From positions 52,552 through 116,551 of the forward strand of contig VGEP01000012.1 of NCBI GenBank assembly GCA_016869215.1: a stretch of DNA of 64,000 nt, given 5' to 3'. This DNA is from Alphaproteobacteria bacterium. Its GTDB lineage: Bacteria; Pseudomonadota; Alphaproteobacteria; Rhizobiales; Xanthobacteraceae. Under the pieces are notes generated by a model, which saw nothing but the letters and a program-made list of their open reading frames with translations, ran no database searches and was not told where the DNA came from. Every line of letters starts with the position of its first letter. Positions within the stretch are counted from its first letter, which is position 1. Positions 17,993-25,768 of the stretch are shown in pieces. The translations under genes and the position numbers were made by a program.

Positions 17993-18382
17993 CCTTCTTG
18001 GTTAACGTCCCAACCGGCTTTTGCCGGCATTGCTCTTGATCGAATTTCGCGGACCGCGACCCGAAGCCGCTACAAAGGCCGGTAGGCCCGCGCCGTCAAA
18101 CGGATATGGCCGCCGCGGTTAACCGCTTCGGACCGACCCGGCCGGTTGCTTTCGTCAGTCGTCCCCGCTCCGTTGGTCACCCGATGCAGGGACCGCCGCG
18201 GCCGACAAACGGATCGCTCGCGGCTTGGTTGCCCTGCCGCCCATACCGCCCCCAGAGACAGCACTTTGCGACCGGCCGTTAAGAAAATTATAGGGGTATT
18301 TCATCGGCGCGGCAGCCGCCGCCTGCGATAAAATGTTTGAAATTCTCGCATGTTCGGCGCCTTGGGACGAATTGGGGTCGGA
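17993..18382. other. Divergent intergenic region between the binding-protein operon and glycerate kinase
   Basis: This 390-bp spacer separates the minus-strand transporter operon from the plus-strand glycerate kinase. A small hairpin 'CCGGC tttt GCCGG' (18014-18027) lies in the leader of the binding-protein gene. A possible plus-strand promoter is described separately. No gene with a good ribosome site was seen, and the GC-rich middle part holds nothing else that I can name. Confidence 0.5.
18266..18294 (+). promoter_or_regulatory. Possible sigma70-type promoter for glycerate 2-kinase
   Basis: 'TTGCGA' (18266-18271) and 'TATAGG' (18289-18294) are separated by exactly 17 bases, in the only AT-rich part of the spacer, about 90 bp upstream of the glycerate kinase start. 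Fit to the consensus is partial (4 of 6 at each hexamer), so this is a candidate only. Confidence 0.35.
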
Positions 18383-19690
18383 ATGGAACAAAATGGGGGT
18401 CACCACGCCGCAGGCGACCTGTTGAGGCGACTGTTGGAGCGCGCCGTGGCCGCAGCGCATCCCTCGACCTGCCTCGCCCCGCATCTGCCGGAACCGCCGC
18501 TCTCGGGGCGGCTGATCGTACTGGCAGCCGGCAAGGCGGCGGGTTCGATGAGCGAGACGGCGGAACGTCATTACCGCGACGTCGTACGGCTTGCACCGGA
18601 GCGGATGACCGGACTTGCCGTGACGCGTCATGGCTATGCCCGGCTGACCGAGAACATCGAGACGATCGAAGCCGGCCATCCCGTGCCCGACGCCGCGGGC
18701 CTGGCCGCGACCGGACGCGTTCTCGAAATCGCCGCCGGCGCGCGCGCCGACGATATCGTGCTCGTGCTGCTGTCCGGCGGCGCCTCCGCCAACTGGATCG
18801 CGCCTGCGCACGGCGTAAGCTTTGCCGACAAGCAGGCGGTGACGCGCGCGCTGCTGCGGTCGGGCGCCAACATCGGCGAGATCAACACGGTCCGCAAACA
18901 CCTGTCGCGGATCAAGGGCGGACGGCTCGCCCGCCTCGCCCGGCCGGCGCGCGTCGTGACGCTCGCGATCTCGGACGTGCCGGGCGACGATCCGGCGACC
19001 ATCGGTTCCGGTCCGACCGTGCCCGACTCGACGACGCTCGCGGATGCCCGCGCAGTCGCCGCACGCTTTGCGCTCACGCTGCCCGATGCGGTAGCGCGCG
19101 CGCTCGCCGACCCCGCCAACGAGACGCCGAAGTCCGGAGATCCGGTTTTCGCGGGCACGTCCTTTGCGCTGGTCGCGCGCCCGGCCGAAGCATTCCGGGC
19201 GGCGGAAGCTGCGGTGCGCGAAGCCGGTTACGAATGCGTCATGCTGGGCGACCGGATCGAAGGCGAGGCGCGCGCGGTAGCGGCCGAACACGCCAGGCAG
19301 GCGCTCGCTCTGCAAGCGCAGGGCCGCCGCGCAGTCATCCTGTCGGGCGGCGAACTGACGGTGACGATCCGCGGCCGCGGCCGGGGCGGACCGAACCAGG
19401 AATACGCGCTCGCGCTTGCCGTCGCGCTCGGCGGCGCGCCCGGGATTTCGGCACTGGCCGCCGACACCGACGGCACCGACGGCGGCGCGGGTTCGAGTGA
19501 CGATCCCGCCGGCGCCGCGATCGATCCCGGCACCCTCGCCAGGGCCCGCGCCCACGGCCTCGATCCGGCCGCGTTTCTCGCCGACAACGATTCAACCGGC
19601 TTCTTTTCGCGGCTCGGCGGCCTTGTGGAGACCGGCCCGACCTGCACCAACGTGAACGACTTTCGCGCCATTGTCGTTGACAGCGCGTAA
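18383..19690 (+). CDS. Glycerate 2-kinase (GckA/TtuD, MOFRL family)
   Basis: A 435-residue member of the DUF4147-MOFRL family, which phosphorylates D-glycerate to 2-phosphoglycerate using ATP. The N-terminal nucleotide domain shows 'LIVLAAGKAAGSMSE' and 'IVLVLLSGGASANW'. The C-terminal MOFRL domain shows 'VILSGGELTVTIRGRGRGGP' and 'ALAADTDGTDGG'. An ATG 33 bp upstream (18350) is in frame; 18383 is preferred because 'GGGGTCGGA' precedes it. Pyruvate kinase lies two genes downstream, so glycerate entering as 2-phosphoglycerate would feed the same lower-glycolytic branch. Confidence 0.9.
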   Translation: MEQNGGHHAAGDLLRRLLERAVAAAHPSTCLAPHLPEPPLSGRLIVLAAGKAAGSMSETAERHYRDVVRLAPERMTGLAVTRHGYARLTENIETIEAGHPVPDAAGLAATGRVLEIAAGARADDIVLVLLSGGASANWIAPAHGVSFADKQAVTRALLRSGANIGEINTVRKHLSRIKGGRLARLARPARVVTLAISDVPGDDPATIGSGPTVPDSTTLADARAVAARFALTLPDAVARALADPANETPKSGDPVFAGTSFALVARPAEAFRAAEAAVREAGYECVMLGDRIEGEARAVAAEHARQALALQAQGRRAVILSGGELTVTIRGRGRGGPNQEYALALAVALGGAPGISALAADTDGTDGGAGSSDDPAGAAIDPGTLARARAHGLDPAAFLADNDSTGFFSRLGGLVETGPTCTNVNDFRAIVVDSA

Positions 19691-19783
19691 GCCTTCACGC
19701 GATACCCGTGGCCTTGGAGCAATGCCAAAGATTCGCGCGAGTCACGGTCCAGACATCAATCCCTTCACCGTAAGAGCGCGTTC

Positions 19784-20329
19784 GTGACGCAACGGCACCG
19801 CACTTCGGCCATGTCTGCCTTCAACTCGCCCCGGCTCTTGTCGTTCGTCACCGCCGCATTGCTCGCCCCGGTTCCGGCGCTGGCCGACTTCAACATTTGC
19901 AACAACACCGGGAGCCGTGTCGGCGTCGCCATCGGGTACCGCGATCCCGACGGCGGCTGGGTCACCGAGGGCTGGTGGAATCTCTCCGCGCGATCCTGCG
20001 AGACCTTGCTGAAAGGCACGCTGGTCGCCCGCTACTATTATATCTATGCGATCGACTATGACCGCGGCGGCGAATGGTCGGGCCGCGCCCATATGTGCAC
20101 ACGCGACAAGGAATTCACCATCCGCGGCACCGAGGATTGCCTGGCGCGCGGTTTCGACCGAACCGGGTTCTTCGAGGTCGACACCGGCGAGCGGCAGACC
20201 GCCTGGACGGTGCAGTTGACCGAGACCGCCGACGGCCCGGCGCAGCGCCCGCTGACGCCCGGCACCCCGCTGCTGCCGACGCCGGGCCGCCAGGGCCCGG
20301 CACAGATTCCGAGGACGCCCGGCCGATGA
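19784..20329 (+). CDS. Exported DUF1036 family protein
   Basis: A 181-residue protein with a signal peptide (core 'LLSFVTAALLAPVPALA', cleavage likely after 'ALA') and a DUF1036 domain: 'DFNICNNTGSRVGVAIGYR', 'GWVTEGWWNLSARSCETLL' and 'FTIRGTEDCLARGFDRTGFF'. Four Cys in the mature part probably form disulfides. The C-terminal 30 residues are Pro/Thr-rich. Function is unknown. The stop overlaps the pyruvate kinase ATG by 4 bp (ATGA), so the two are translationally coupled, an arrangement I believe recurs in this order. Confidence 0.88.
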   Translation: MTQRHRTSAMSAFNSPRLLSFVTAALLAPVPALADFNICNNTGSRVGVAIGYRDPDGGWVTEGWWNLSARSCETLLKGTLVARYYYIYAIDYDRGGEWSGRAHMCTRDKEFTIRGTEDCLARGFDRTGFFEVDTGERQTAWTVQLTETADGPAQRPLTPGTPLLPTPGRQGPAQIPRTPGR

Positions 20330-21759
20330 GACGCCTTCGCCGCACCAAGATCGTGGCCACGCTCGGCCCCGCCTCCGGCAATGCCGAGACGATCGCACGG
20401 TTGTTCCAGGCCGGCGCCGACGTGTTCCGCATCAACATGAGCCACTCGTCGCACGACCGCATGCGCGAGCTGGTGGCCGCGATCCGGCAAGTGGAAAAGC
20501 AGAACAACCGGCCGATCGGGATCCTGGTCGATCTTCAAGGTCCCAAGCTCCGCGTCGGCGCCTTCGCCGGCGGCTCGGTCATGCTCGACAACGGCGCGGT
20601 GTTCGCGTTCGATGCCGATGCCACGCCGGGCGACGCCAGGCGCGTGCACCTGCCGCACCCGGAGATTTTCGCGGGCATCGAACCGGGGCACACCCTGCTG
20701 CTCGACGACGGCAAGGTCAGGCTGGTGGCGACGGAGAAGTCGGCACAGCGCATCGTCACGCGGGTCGAGGTCGGCGGCAAGCTCAGCGACCGCAAGGGCG
20801 TGAGCCTGCCCGATACCGTGATCCCGTTCTCCGCGCTGACCCCCAAGGACCGCTCGGACCTCGACGCGGCACTCGACGCCAGCATCGACTGGGTCGGCCT
20901 GTCGTTCATCCAGCGGCCCGACGACATCGCCGAAGCCAAGAAGATCACCCGCGGCCGCGCCGCCGTGATGGCGAAGATCGAGAAGCCGCAAGCGGTGCAT
21001 CGGCTGGATGAAATCCTGGACCTCACCGACGCCATCATGGTGGCGCGCGGCGACCTCGGCGTGGAACTGCCGCTCGAAAAGGTGCCCGGCATCCAGAAGC
21101 AGCTTACGCGCGCCGCTCGCCGCGCCGGCAAGCCGGTCGTGGTCGCGACCCAGATGCTGGAAAGCATGATCACGAGCCCGGTGCCGACGCGCGCGGAAGT
21201 GTCCGACGTCGCGACCGCGATTTTCGACGGTGCGGACGCCGTGATGCTGTCGGCGGAATCGGCCGCCGGGCAGTTCCCGGTCGAAGCCGTCACGACCATG
21301 AACCGGATTGCCGAAGAGGTCGAAAGCGAGGACACCTATCATACGATCATGAAGGCGCAGCACGCCGAGCCGGAGGCCACCGGCGCCGACGCCATCGCCG
21401 CCGCCGCGCGCCAGATCGCCGAGACGATCGACCTTTCCGCAATCGTGTGCTGGACCTCGTCGGGCTCCACGGGCCTGCGCGTGGCGCGCGAGCGGCCGCA
21501 GGTGTCGATCGTCGCGATCTCGCCCAATGTCGCGACCGGCCGCAAGCTTTCCGTTGCCTGGGGCATTCATTGCGTGGTCGCGGAGGACGCTAGAGACCAG
21601 GACGACATGGTGGAGCGCGCGTGCCGGCTCGCGTTCAAGGACGGCTTCGCCAAGGCCGGCCGGCGCATCATCATCGTTGCGGGCCTGCCGCTCGGCACGC
21701 CGGGCGCGACCAACATGCTGCGGATTGCATTCGTGGGAGCGGAAGCGGAACGGGAGTAG
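20326..21759 (+). CDS. pyk: Pyruvate kinase
   Basis: A 477-residue enzyme that converts phosphoenolpyruvate and ADP to pyruvate and ATP. Landmarks in order: 'RRTKIVATLGPAS' at the N-terminus, 'VFRINMSHSSHD', the B-domain entry 'ILVDLQGPKLRVGAF', the active-site motif 'IMVARGDLGVELPLEKVP', 'VVVATQMLESMI' and 'DVATAIFDGADAVMLSAES'. The C-terminal domain (from about residue 350) has 'AIVCWTSSGSTGLRVARERP'. The start ATG overlaps the DUF1036 stop by 4 bp; an open frame further upstream is antisense-like and not used. Confidence 0.97.
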   Translation: MRRLRRTKIVATLGPASGNAETIARLFQAGADVFRINMSHSSHDRMRELVAAIRQVEKQNNRPIGILVDLQGPKLRVGAFAGGSVMLDNGAVFAFDADATPGDARRVHLPHPEIFAGIEPGHTLLLDDGKVRLVATEKSAQRIVTRVEVGGKLSDRKGVSLPDTVIPFSALTPKDRSDLDAALDASIDWVGLSFIQRPDDIAEAKKITRGRAAVMAKIEKPQAVHRLDEILDLTDAIMVARGDLGVELPLEKVPGIQKQLTRAARRAGKPVVVATQMLESMITSPVPTRAEVSDVATAIFDGADAVMLSAESAAGQFPVEAVTTMNRIAEEVESEDTYHTIMKAQHAEPEATGADAIAAAARQIAETIDLSAIVCWTSSGSTGLRVARERPQVSIVAISPNVATGRKLSVAWGIHCVVAEDARDQDDMVERACRLAFKDGFAKAGRRIIIVAGLPLGTPGATNMLRIAFVGAEAERE

Positions 21760-21797
21760 CGCGCAGGGTCGACAGGCCTTGGCGGCGGACAGCGCCG

Positions 21798-22448
21798 TCA
21801 GATATCCCGGCCGTCGACCTTCTCGGTGAGGGCCTTCACTGCCTCGGGAATCTTCGGCAGGTGCGGGTAAATCTCGAGCGCCTTGCGGAACGCCGCAAGC
21901 GCGCGCCGCTCGTCGCCGAACTCCTGCAGGATCATGCCGAGACCCGACATGGCGCCGAAGTGCCGCGGCTCCAGCAACAGAACCTGCCGGATGTCTTCCA
22001 TCGATTTCCCGAAGTCCTTGCGCATGTAATGCAGTGTCGCACGCCGGTTCCAGGCTTCGACATAATCCGGCTTGATCTGAACGACGGAGTCGAGAAGCTT
22101 GATTGCCAGGTCGAGGTCCTTGGCCTCGATCGCGGTCTTGACCCGCATCATCAGGAGATTGGCGGTGTCGCTGCCGGAGGCGAGCCACAGCGCCCAGATG
22201 CGGTTCTCGACCTGCTTGGCGGTGTCGGCGTCGGGCGCGGCCTTGAGCGCGCCGAACAGGAAGTCGAGGTTGCGCACCGGATCGCCGCGCTGAGCGCGCG
22301 GCAGGTCCTTCGGCGCCTGCATCGACTCGATGGCATCGCCCGAAGACCCGGGCGGCGGCACCACCTGCTGCGCGACAGCCGGCGCAGCCTGGATCGAAAG
22401 CGCAACGGCGAGAGCTGCGGCAGCGGCGGCGTGGAATCGCTGGCTCAT
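21798..22448 (-). CDS. Exported tetratricopeptide-repeat protein
   Basis: A 216-residue protein with a cleavable signal peptide ('AAAAAALAVALSIQAAPAVA', then 'QQVVPPPG'). From about residue 110 it has TPR-like helical pairs: 'AIKLLDSVVQIKPDYVEAWN', 'SMEDIRQVLLLEPRHFGAMS' and 'ALAAFRKALEIYPHLPKIPE', each with the small-large-Pro pattern of the motif. Such proteins scaffold periplasmic or envelope complexes. It converges on pyk with 38 bp between and lies 93 bp downstream of rpmJ on the same strand. Confidence 0.85.
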   Translation of the reverse strand: MSQRFHAAAAAALAVALSIQAAPAVAQQVVPPPGSSGDAIESMQAPKDLPRAQRGDPVRNLDFLFGALKAAPDADTAKQVENRIWALWLASGSDTANLLMMRVKTAIEAKDLDLAIKLLDSVVQIKPDYVEAWNRRATLHYMRKDFGKSMEDIRQVLLLEPRHFGAMSGLGMILQEFGDERRALAAFRKALEIYPHLPKIPEAVKALTEKVDGRDI

Positions 22449-22541
22449 GGCCGCAAATTTAGACGCCCGCCGCGCGGCGGCAAGATGGCATTTCGGGCAG
22501 TGAACGCTGAAAGTTGCGGCCCGCGGCCGCCGGTGGGCGGA

Positions 22542-22667
22542 TCAGCCCTGACGCGCCTTGAACCGGCGCTGCACCTTGTTGATCACGTAGACCCGGCCCT
22601 TGCGCCGCACCAGGCGGTTGGCGCGGTGGCGGCCACGCAGCGATTTCAAAGAGTTACGGACCTTCAT
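22542..22667 (-). CDS. rpmJ: 50S ribosomal protein L36
   Basis: A 41-residue basic protein that reads '[20 protein letters not shown]' and continues '[20 protein letters not shown]' plus a final Gly. This is the full L36 sequence of the form lacking the four zinc-binding Cys/His, normal in this group. It stabilises the large-subunit rRNA fold. The gene is monocistronic-looking, away from the main ribosomal operons, which is also normal for alphaproteobacteria. 'AGAG' lies about eight bases before the ATG. Confidence 0.95.
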   Translation of the reverse strand: MKVRNSLKSLRGRHRANRLVRRKGRVYVINKVQRRFKARQG

Positions 22668-22736
22668 GACAGGCTCTTGGTTTCCCGGGGTTGCGGGTTC
22701 TTAAGGGGGCTTGCGCGGCCTGTCAAACGCGACCTC

Positions 22737-22763
22737 CGATCCCGGCCCCAACGGCCGGGATCG
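22737..22763. terminator. Strong GC hairpin, possible bidirectional terminator
   Basis: 'GATCCCGGCC' (22738-22747) and 'GGCCGGGATC' (22753-22762) are perfect inverted copies with a 5-base loop, extended by one more pair on each side. It lies between the 3' end of the Cys-rich protein gene (minus strand) and the start of rpmJ. There is no long T-run on either side, so intrinsic termination is uncertain. Confidence 0.4.
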
Positions 22764-22835
22764 AGGGTCCAACTGGATCGCGATGCCGAACGGCCCGGCA
22801 GCGATTACAGGCAATGGCCGGAATGCGCTTCCCGC

Positions 22836-23087
22836 TCAGCACTTCGCCGGGCAATCGGGCATCCGGCAGGACCTGACCAGGATCGGCTCATAGGTCTTGC
22901 CGTCGAATCCGCAGTTCTTCAGGCTGCACGTGTCACCCTTGCAAGCGCTGACGCACGAAATCAGCTGCGTTGGGCAAGACTTCGCCGCCGCCTTCTTGCC
23001 CTTCTGCGCTTCGGACGGAATGGCCGAAACCGAAATAACCGCGACTCCGATCGCCGCCGCCAGCAACACCTTCGTAATCGAATTCAT
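22836..23087 (-). CDS. Small exported cysteine-rich protein
   Basis: An 83-residue protein with a signal peptide ('SITKVLLAAAIGVAVISVSA', cleavage near 'PSEA'). The roughly 58-residue mature part has nine Cys: 'SCPTQLISCVSACKGDTC', then 'NCGFDGKTYEP', 'SCRMPDCPAKC'. The ATG at 'MNSITKVL' is chosen because the strong ribosome site 'GGAGGAGGACATC' precedes it. No known family is recognised. The odd number of Cys and basic linker 'KGKKAAAKS' suggest a disulfide-rich secreted peptide or metal binder. Confidence 0.75.
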   Translation of the reverse strand: MNSITKVLLAAAIGVAVISVSAIPSEAQKGKKAAAKSCPTQLISCVSACKGDTCSLKNCGFDGKTYEPILVRSCRMPDCPAKC

Positions 23088-23215
23088 GATGTCCTCCTCC
23101 CCTGATGGCGAAGCTTCGCACGGCCGGCACGCCGCGGACAAGGCGCGTCCGGCTGGCAGCCCCGCAATGGCCCGCCGCGTTGCGCTCCTTTAAGGTTGCG
23201 TCTGGAGACGCAGAC

Positions 23216-24361
23216 ATGAAGCGCAGCACCGGCCGATTTTTGACAACCCACACCGGCAGCCTCCCCCGGCCCGACGACCTGATCCGCATGATGTACGCCA
23301 AGGAAGAAGGCGTGCCGGTCGACAAGGCCGCGCTTTCGGCGCGGGTCCGCGCGGCGGTCGCGGAAGTGGTGAGGAAGCAGGTCGAGGCTGGCGTCGATCT
23401 GGTCAACGACGGCGAAATGTCGAAGCCGAGCTACGCCACCTACATCAAGGACCGGCTCGACGGCTTCGGCGGCACCGGCAATACCTTCGTCTATCAGGAC
23501 CTCGCCGACTTTCCGAAGCTCGCGCAAAAGGTGTTCGGCGATCCCGGCCGCTCCCGGCGCAAGACGCCGGCCTGCAACGCGCCGATCGGCGTGCGCGATC
23601 CGCAGGCCGCGCGCGATGACGTCGACAATCTCGCCGCGGCGCTGAAGACAACCCCCGCGGCCGAAGGCTTCATGAGCGCGGCTTCGCCGGGCGTGGTGTC
23701 GCTGTTCTTTCGCAACGATTACTACAAGGACCACGAGACGTACCTGCACGCCATCGCAGAAGCCATGCGCGACGAATACGAGGCCGTGACGCAGGCTGGC
23801 TTCGTGCTGCAGATCGACTGCCCCGACCTCGCCATGGGCCGGCACATTCAGTACGCCGATCTCGACCTCAAGGAGTTCCGCAAGCGCGCACAGATGCACG
23901 TCGAGGCGCTCAACCACGCCACGCGCAACATCCCGCCGGAGCAGCTGCGGATGCACCTGTGCTGGGGCAACTATGAGGGGCCGCATCATTTCGACGTGCC
24001 GCTCGCCGACATCGTGGACATCGTGTTTTCGGCGCGTCCCAACGCGATCTCGCTTGAAGCCGCCAACCCGCGCCACGCGCACGAATTCTCCGTGTTCGAA
24101 AAGGTCAAGCTGCCCTACGGCAAGGTGTTGATCCCGGGCGTCATCGAATCGAAGTCGAACTTCATCGAGCATCCCGACCTGATCGCACAGCGCATCGGCC
24201 GCTATGCCGAGCTGGTCGGCCGCGAGAACGTCATCGCCGGTTCCGATTGCGGCTACGGCACCTGGGTCGGGCAAGCCGCGGTCGATCCCGACGTGGTCTG
24301 GGCCAAGCTCGCCGCGATGGCGGAAGGCGCGCGGATCGCAAGCAGGCGGTTCTGGTCCTGA
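23216..24361 (+). CDS. Cobalamin-independent methionine synthase II family protein (MetE C-terminal domain-like)
   Basis: A 381-residue zinc-dependent methyltransferase related to the C-terminal half of MetE and to coenzyme-M-type alkyltransferases. It starts 'TTHTGSLPRPDDLIRMMYA'. The zinc ligands expected for the family are visible: His and Cys in 'RMHLCWGNYEGPHH', Glu in 'SLEAANPRHAHE' and Cys in 'AGSDCGYGT'. At 381 residues it lacks the N-terminal folate half of MetE, so the methyl donor is probably a small methylated compound or a partner protein. 'GGAG' precedes the ATG; an upstream in-frame ATG lacks conservation cues. Confidence 0.88.
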   Translation: MKRSTGRFLTTHTGSLPRPDDLIRMMYAKEEGVPVDKAALSARVRAAVAEVVRKQVEAGVDLVNDGEMSKPSYATYIKDRLDGFGGTGNTFVYQDLADFPKLAQKVFGDPGRSRRKTPACNAPIGVRDPQAARDDVDNLAAALKTTPAAEGFMSAASPGVVSLFFRNDYYKDHETYLHAIAEAMRDEYEAVTQAGFVLQIDCPDLAMGRHIQYADLDLKEFRKRAQMHVEALNHATRNIPPEQLRMHLCWGNYEGPHHFDVPLADIVDIVFSARPNAISLEAANPRHAHEFSVFEKVKLPYGKVLIPGVIESKSNFIEHPDLIAQRIGRYAELVGRENVIAGSDCGYGTWVGQAAVDPDVVWAKLAAMAEGARIASRRFWS

Positions 24362-24383
24362 GCGGAACCCGATCTGCCGGCGA

Positions 24384-25685
24384 TCAATCCCGGCGCGGCA
24401 GACTTCGGCGGGCCAAGTTGCGCGTCAGGTAGACCGCCGCGCTGAACAGCAGGGTGGCGGCGCCCGCAGCGTAGATGCGCCATTCGAAGTGCACCAGAAG
24501 GACCGCAATCGCCGCAATCGCGATGACTGGCACCACCGGCAGCCGCCCGATCGATCCAGGCGCGCGAAACGGACGCGGGTGGTGCGGCGCCGTGTAGCGC
24601 AGCCGGATCACGGCGAGATTGACCGCAAAAAAAGCGACCAGCGCCGCAAACGACGACATCTCCGCCAGGAACTTGACGCTGCCGATGGGCAGCAGCGCTG
24701 CAGAGACCGCCATGATCAGCACGGCCGCGACCCAGGGCGTGCGGCGAACCGGCAGAAGTCCTGCGAACACGCCATGAATTTCGCCGTCGCGCGCCATCGA
24801 ATAGGTCAACCGCGAGGCAGTGATGAGCGTGATCAGGACGGTGTTCGCGGTGGCAAACAACGCGATCAGTCCGAGCAGCAGCCCCGAACGGGGCCAGACC
24901 GCCTCCATCGCCACCGCGAGCGGCGCTTCACTCGCCGCAAGTTGCGACGGTGGAATCATATGCACCACGGCGACCGCGACCAGCACGTAAATGGTCGTGG
25001 TGATCGAGATGCTTGCGAACAGCGCGAGCGGGATGTCGCGCCCCGGCCTATGAACCTCCTCGGCCAGGTTGGCAACGTGCTCGAAGCCGAGATAGACGAA
25101 AAACAGAAGCGAGGCTGCAGCCATCACCGCAGTGCCGTCCGCGGCAGGTGCCGGCGGCGGACTGCCTTCGCGCGCCAGGGCCGCTACGATCACGAGAAGC
25201 AGTCCACCGACTTCGATGGTCGTGCAAATGACATTCACGAAGCTCGACTCGCGCAGCCCCCAGACGTTGAACAGCGTACAAGCGGCAATCAGCGCCAGCG
25301 CCGACCACACCACCGGCGCATCGACGACGATGCGGAGATAGCCCGCGAACGCCATCGCCACCGTCGCGGCGGTGGACGCCGCGCCGATCAGGATGACGAC
25401 ACCGACGCCGAAGGCGAGCCAACCGGCGTGCGGCCAGGCGGTGCGGACATAGACGTACTCGGCACCTGCCTTGGGATACGCGGTCGCGAGTTCCGCATAG
25501 GACAGCGCAGTCAGAAACGCGACTGCCGCACCGATGATGAAGCTCAGCCAAAGGCGACCCTGTGCCAGGCCCGCGGCGGTTCCGATGACGGAATAGACGC
25601 CGGCACCCACGATGACGCCGACGCTGTAAAAGGTGAGCTGGACAGGACCGAGGACGGGCTTGAGGGACATGCGGGCGCGCAGCAC
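24384..25685 (-). CDS. APC-family amino acid/polyamine permease
   Basis: A 433-residue protein with about 12 hydrophobic segments of the amino acid-polyamine-organocation superfamily. The substrate-binding first helix has the unwound Gly motif in 'YSVGVIVGAGVYSVIGTAAG'; helix 2 to 3 shows 'ALSYAELATAYPKAGAEYVY'. 'LGFEHVANLAEEVHRPGRDI' is the conserved loop after helix 6. It imports or exchanges amino acids across the inner membrane; the substrate is unknown. It is convergent with the MetE-like gene and divergent from the BT1 transporter. Confidence 0.9.
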   Translation of the reverse strand: MLRARMSLKPVLGPVQLTFYSVGVIVGAGVYSVIGTAAGLAQGRLWLSFIIGAAVAFLTALSYAELATAYPKAGAEYVYVRTAWPHAGWLAFGVGVVILIGAASTAATVAMAFAGYLRIVVDAPVVWSALALIAACTLFNVWGLRESSFVNVICTTIEVGGLLLVIVAALAREGSPPPAPAADGTAVMAAASLLFFVYLGFEHVANLAEEVHRPGRDIPLALFASISITTTIYVLVAVAVVHMIPPSQLAASEAPLAVAMEAVWPRSGLLLGLIALFATANTVLITLITASRLTYSMARDGEIHGVFAGLLPVRRTPWVAAVLIMAVSAALLPIGSVKFLAEMSSFAALVAFFAVNLAVIRLRYTAPHHPRPFRAPGSIGRLPVVPVIAIAAIAVLLVHFEWRIYAAGAATLLFSAAVYLTRNLARRSLPRRD

Positions 25686-25768
25686 GTGTGACGCTTGGTC
25701 GAATTGCGATTAGCATAGCCCGCGCCACCGTTCCGTTCTTGATCGAAGTCAGATCGTCACATCCACAC

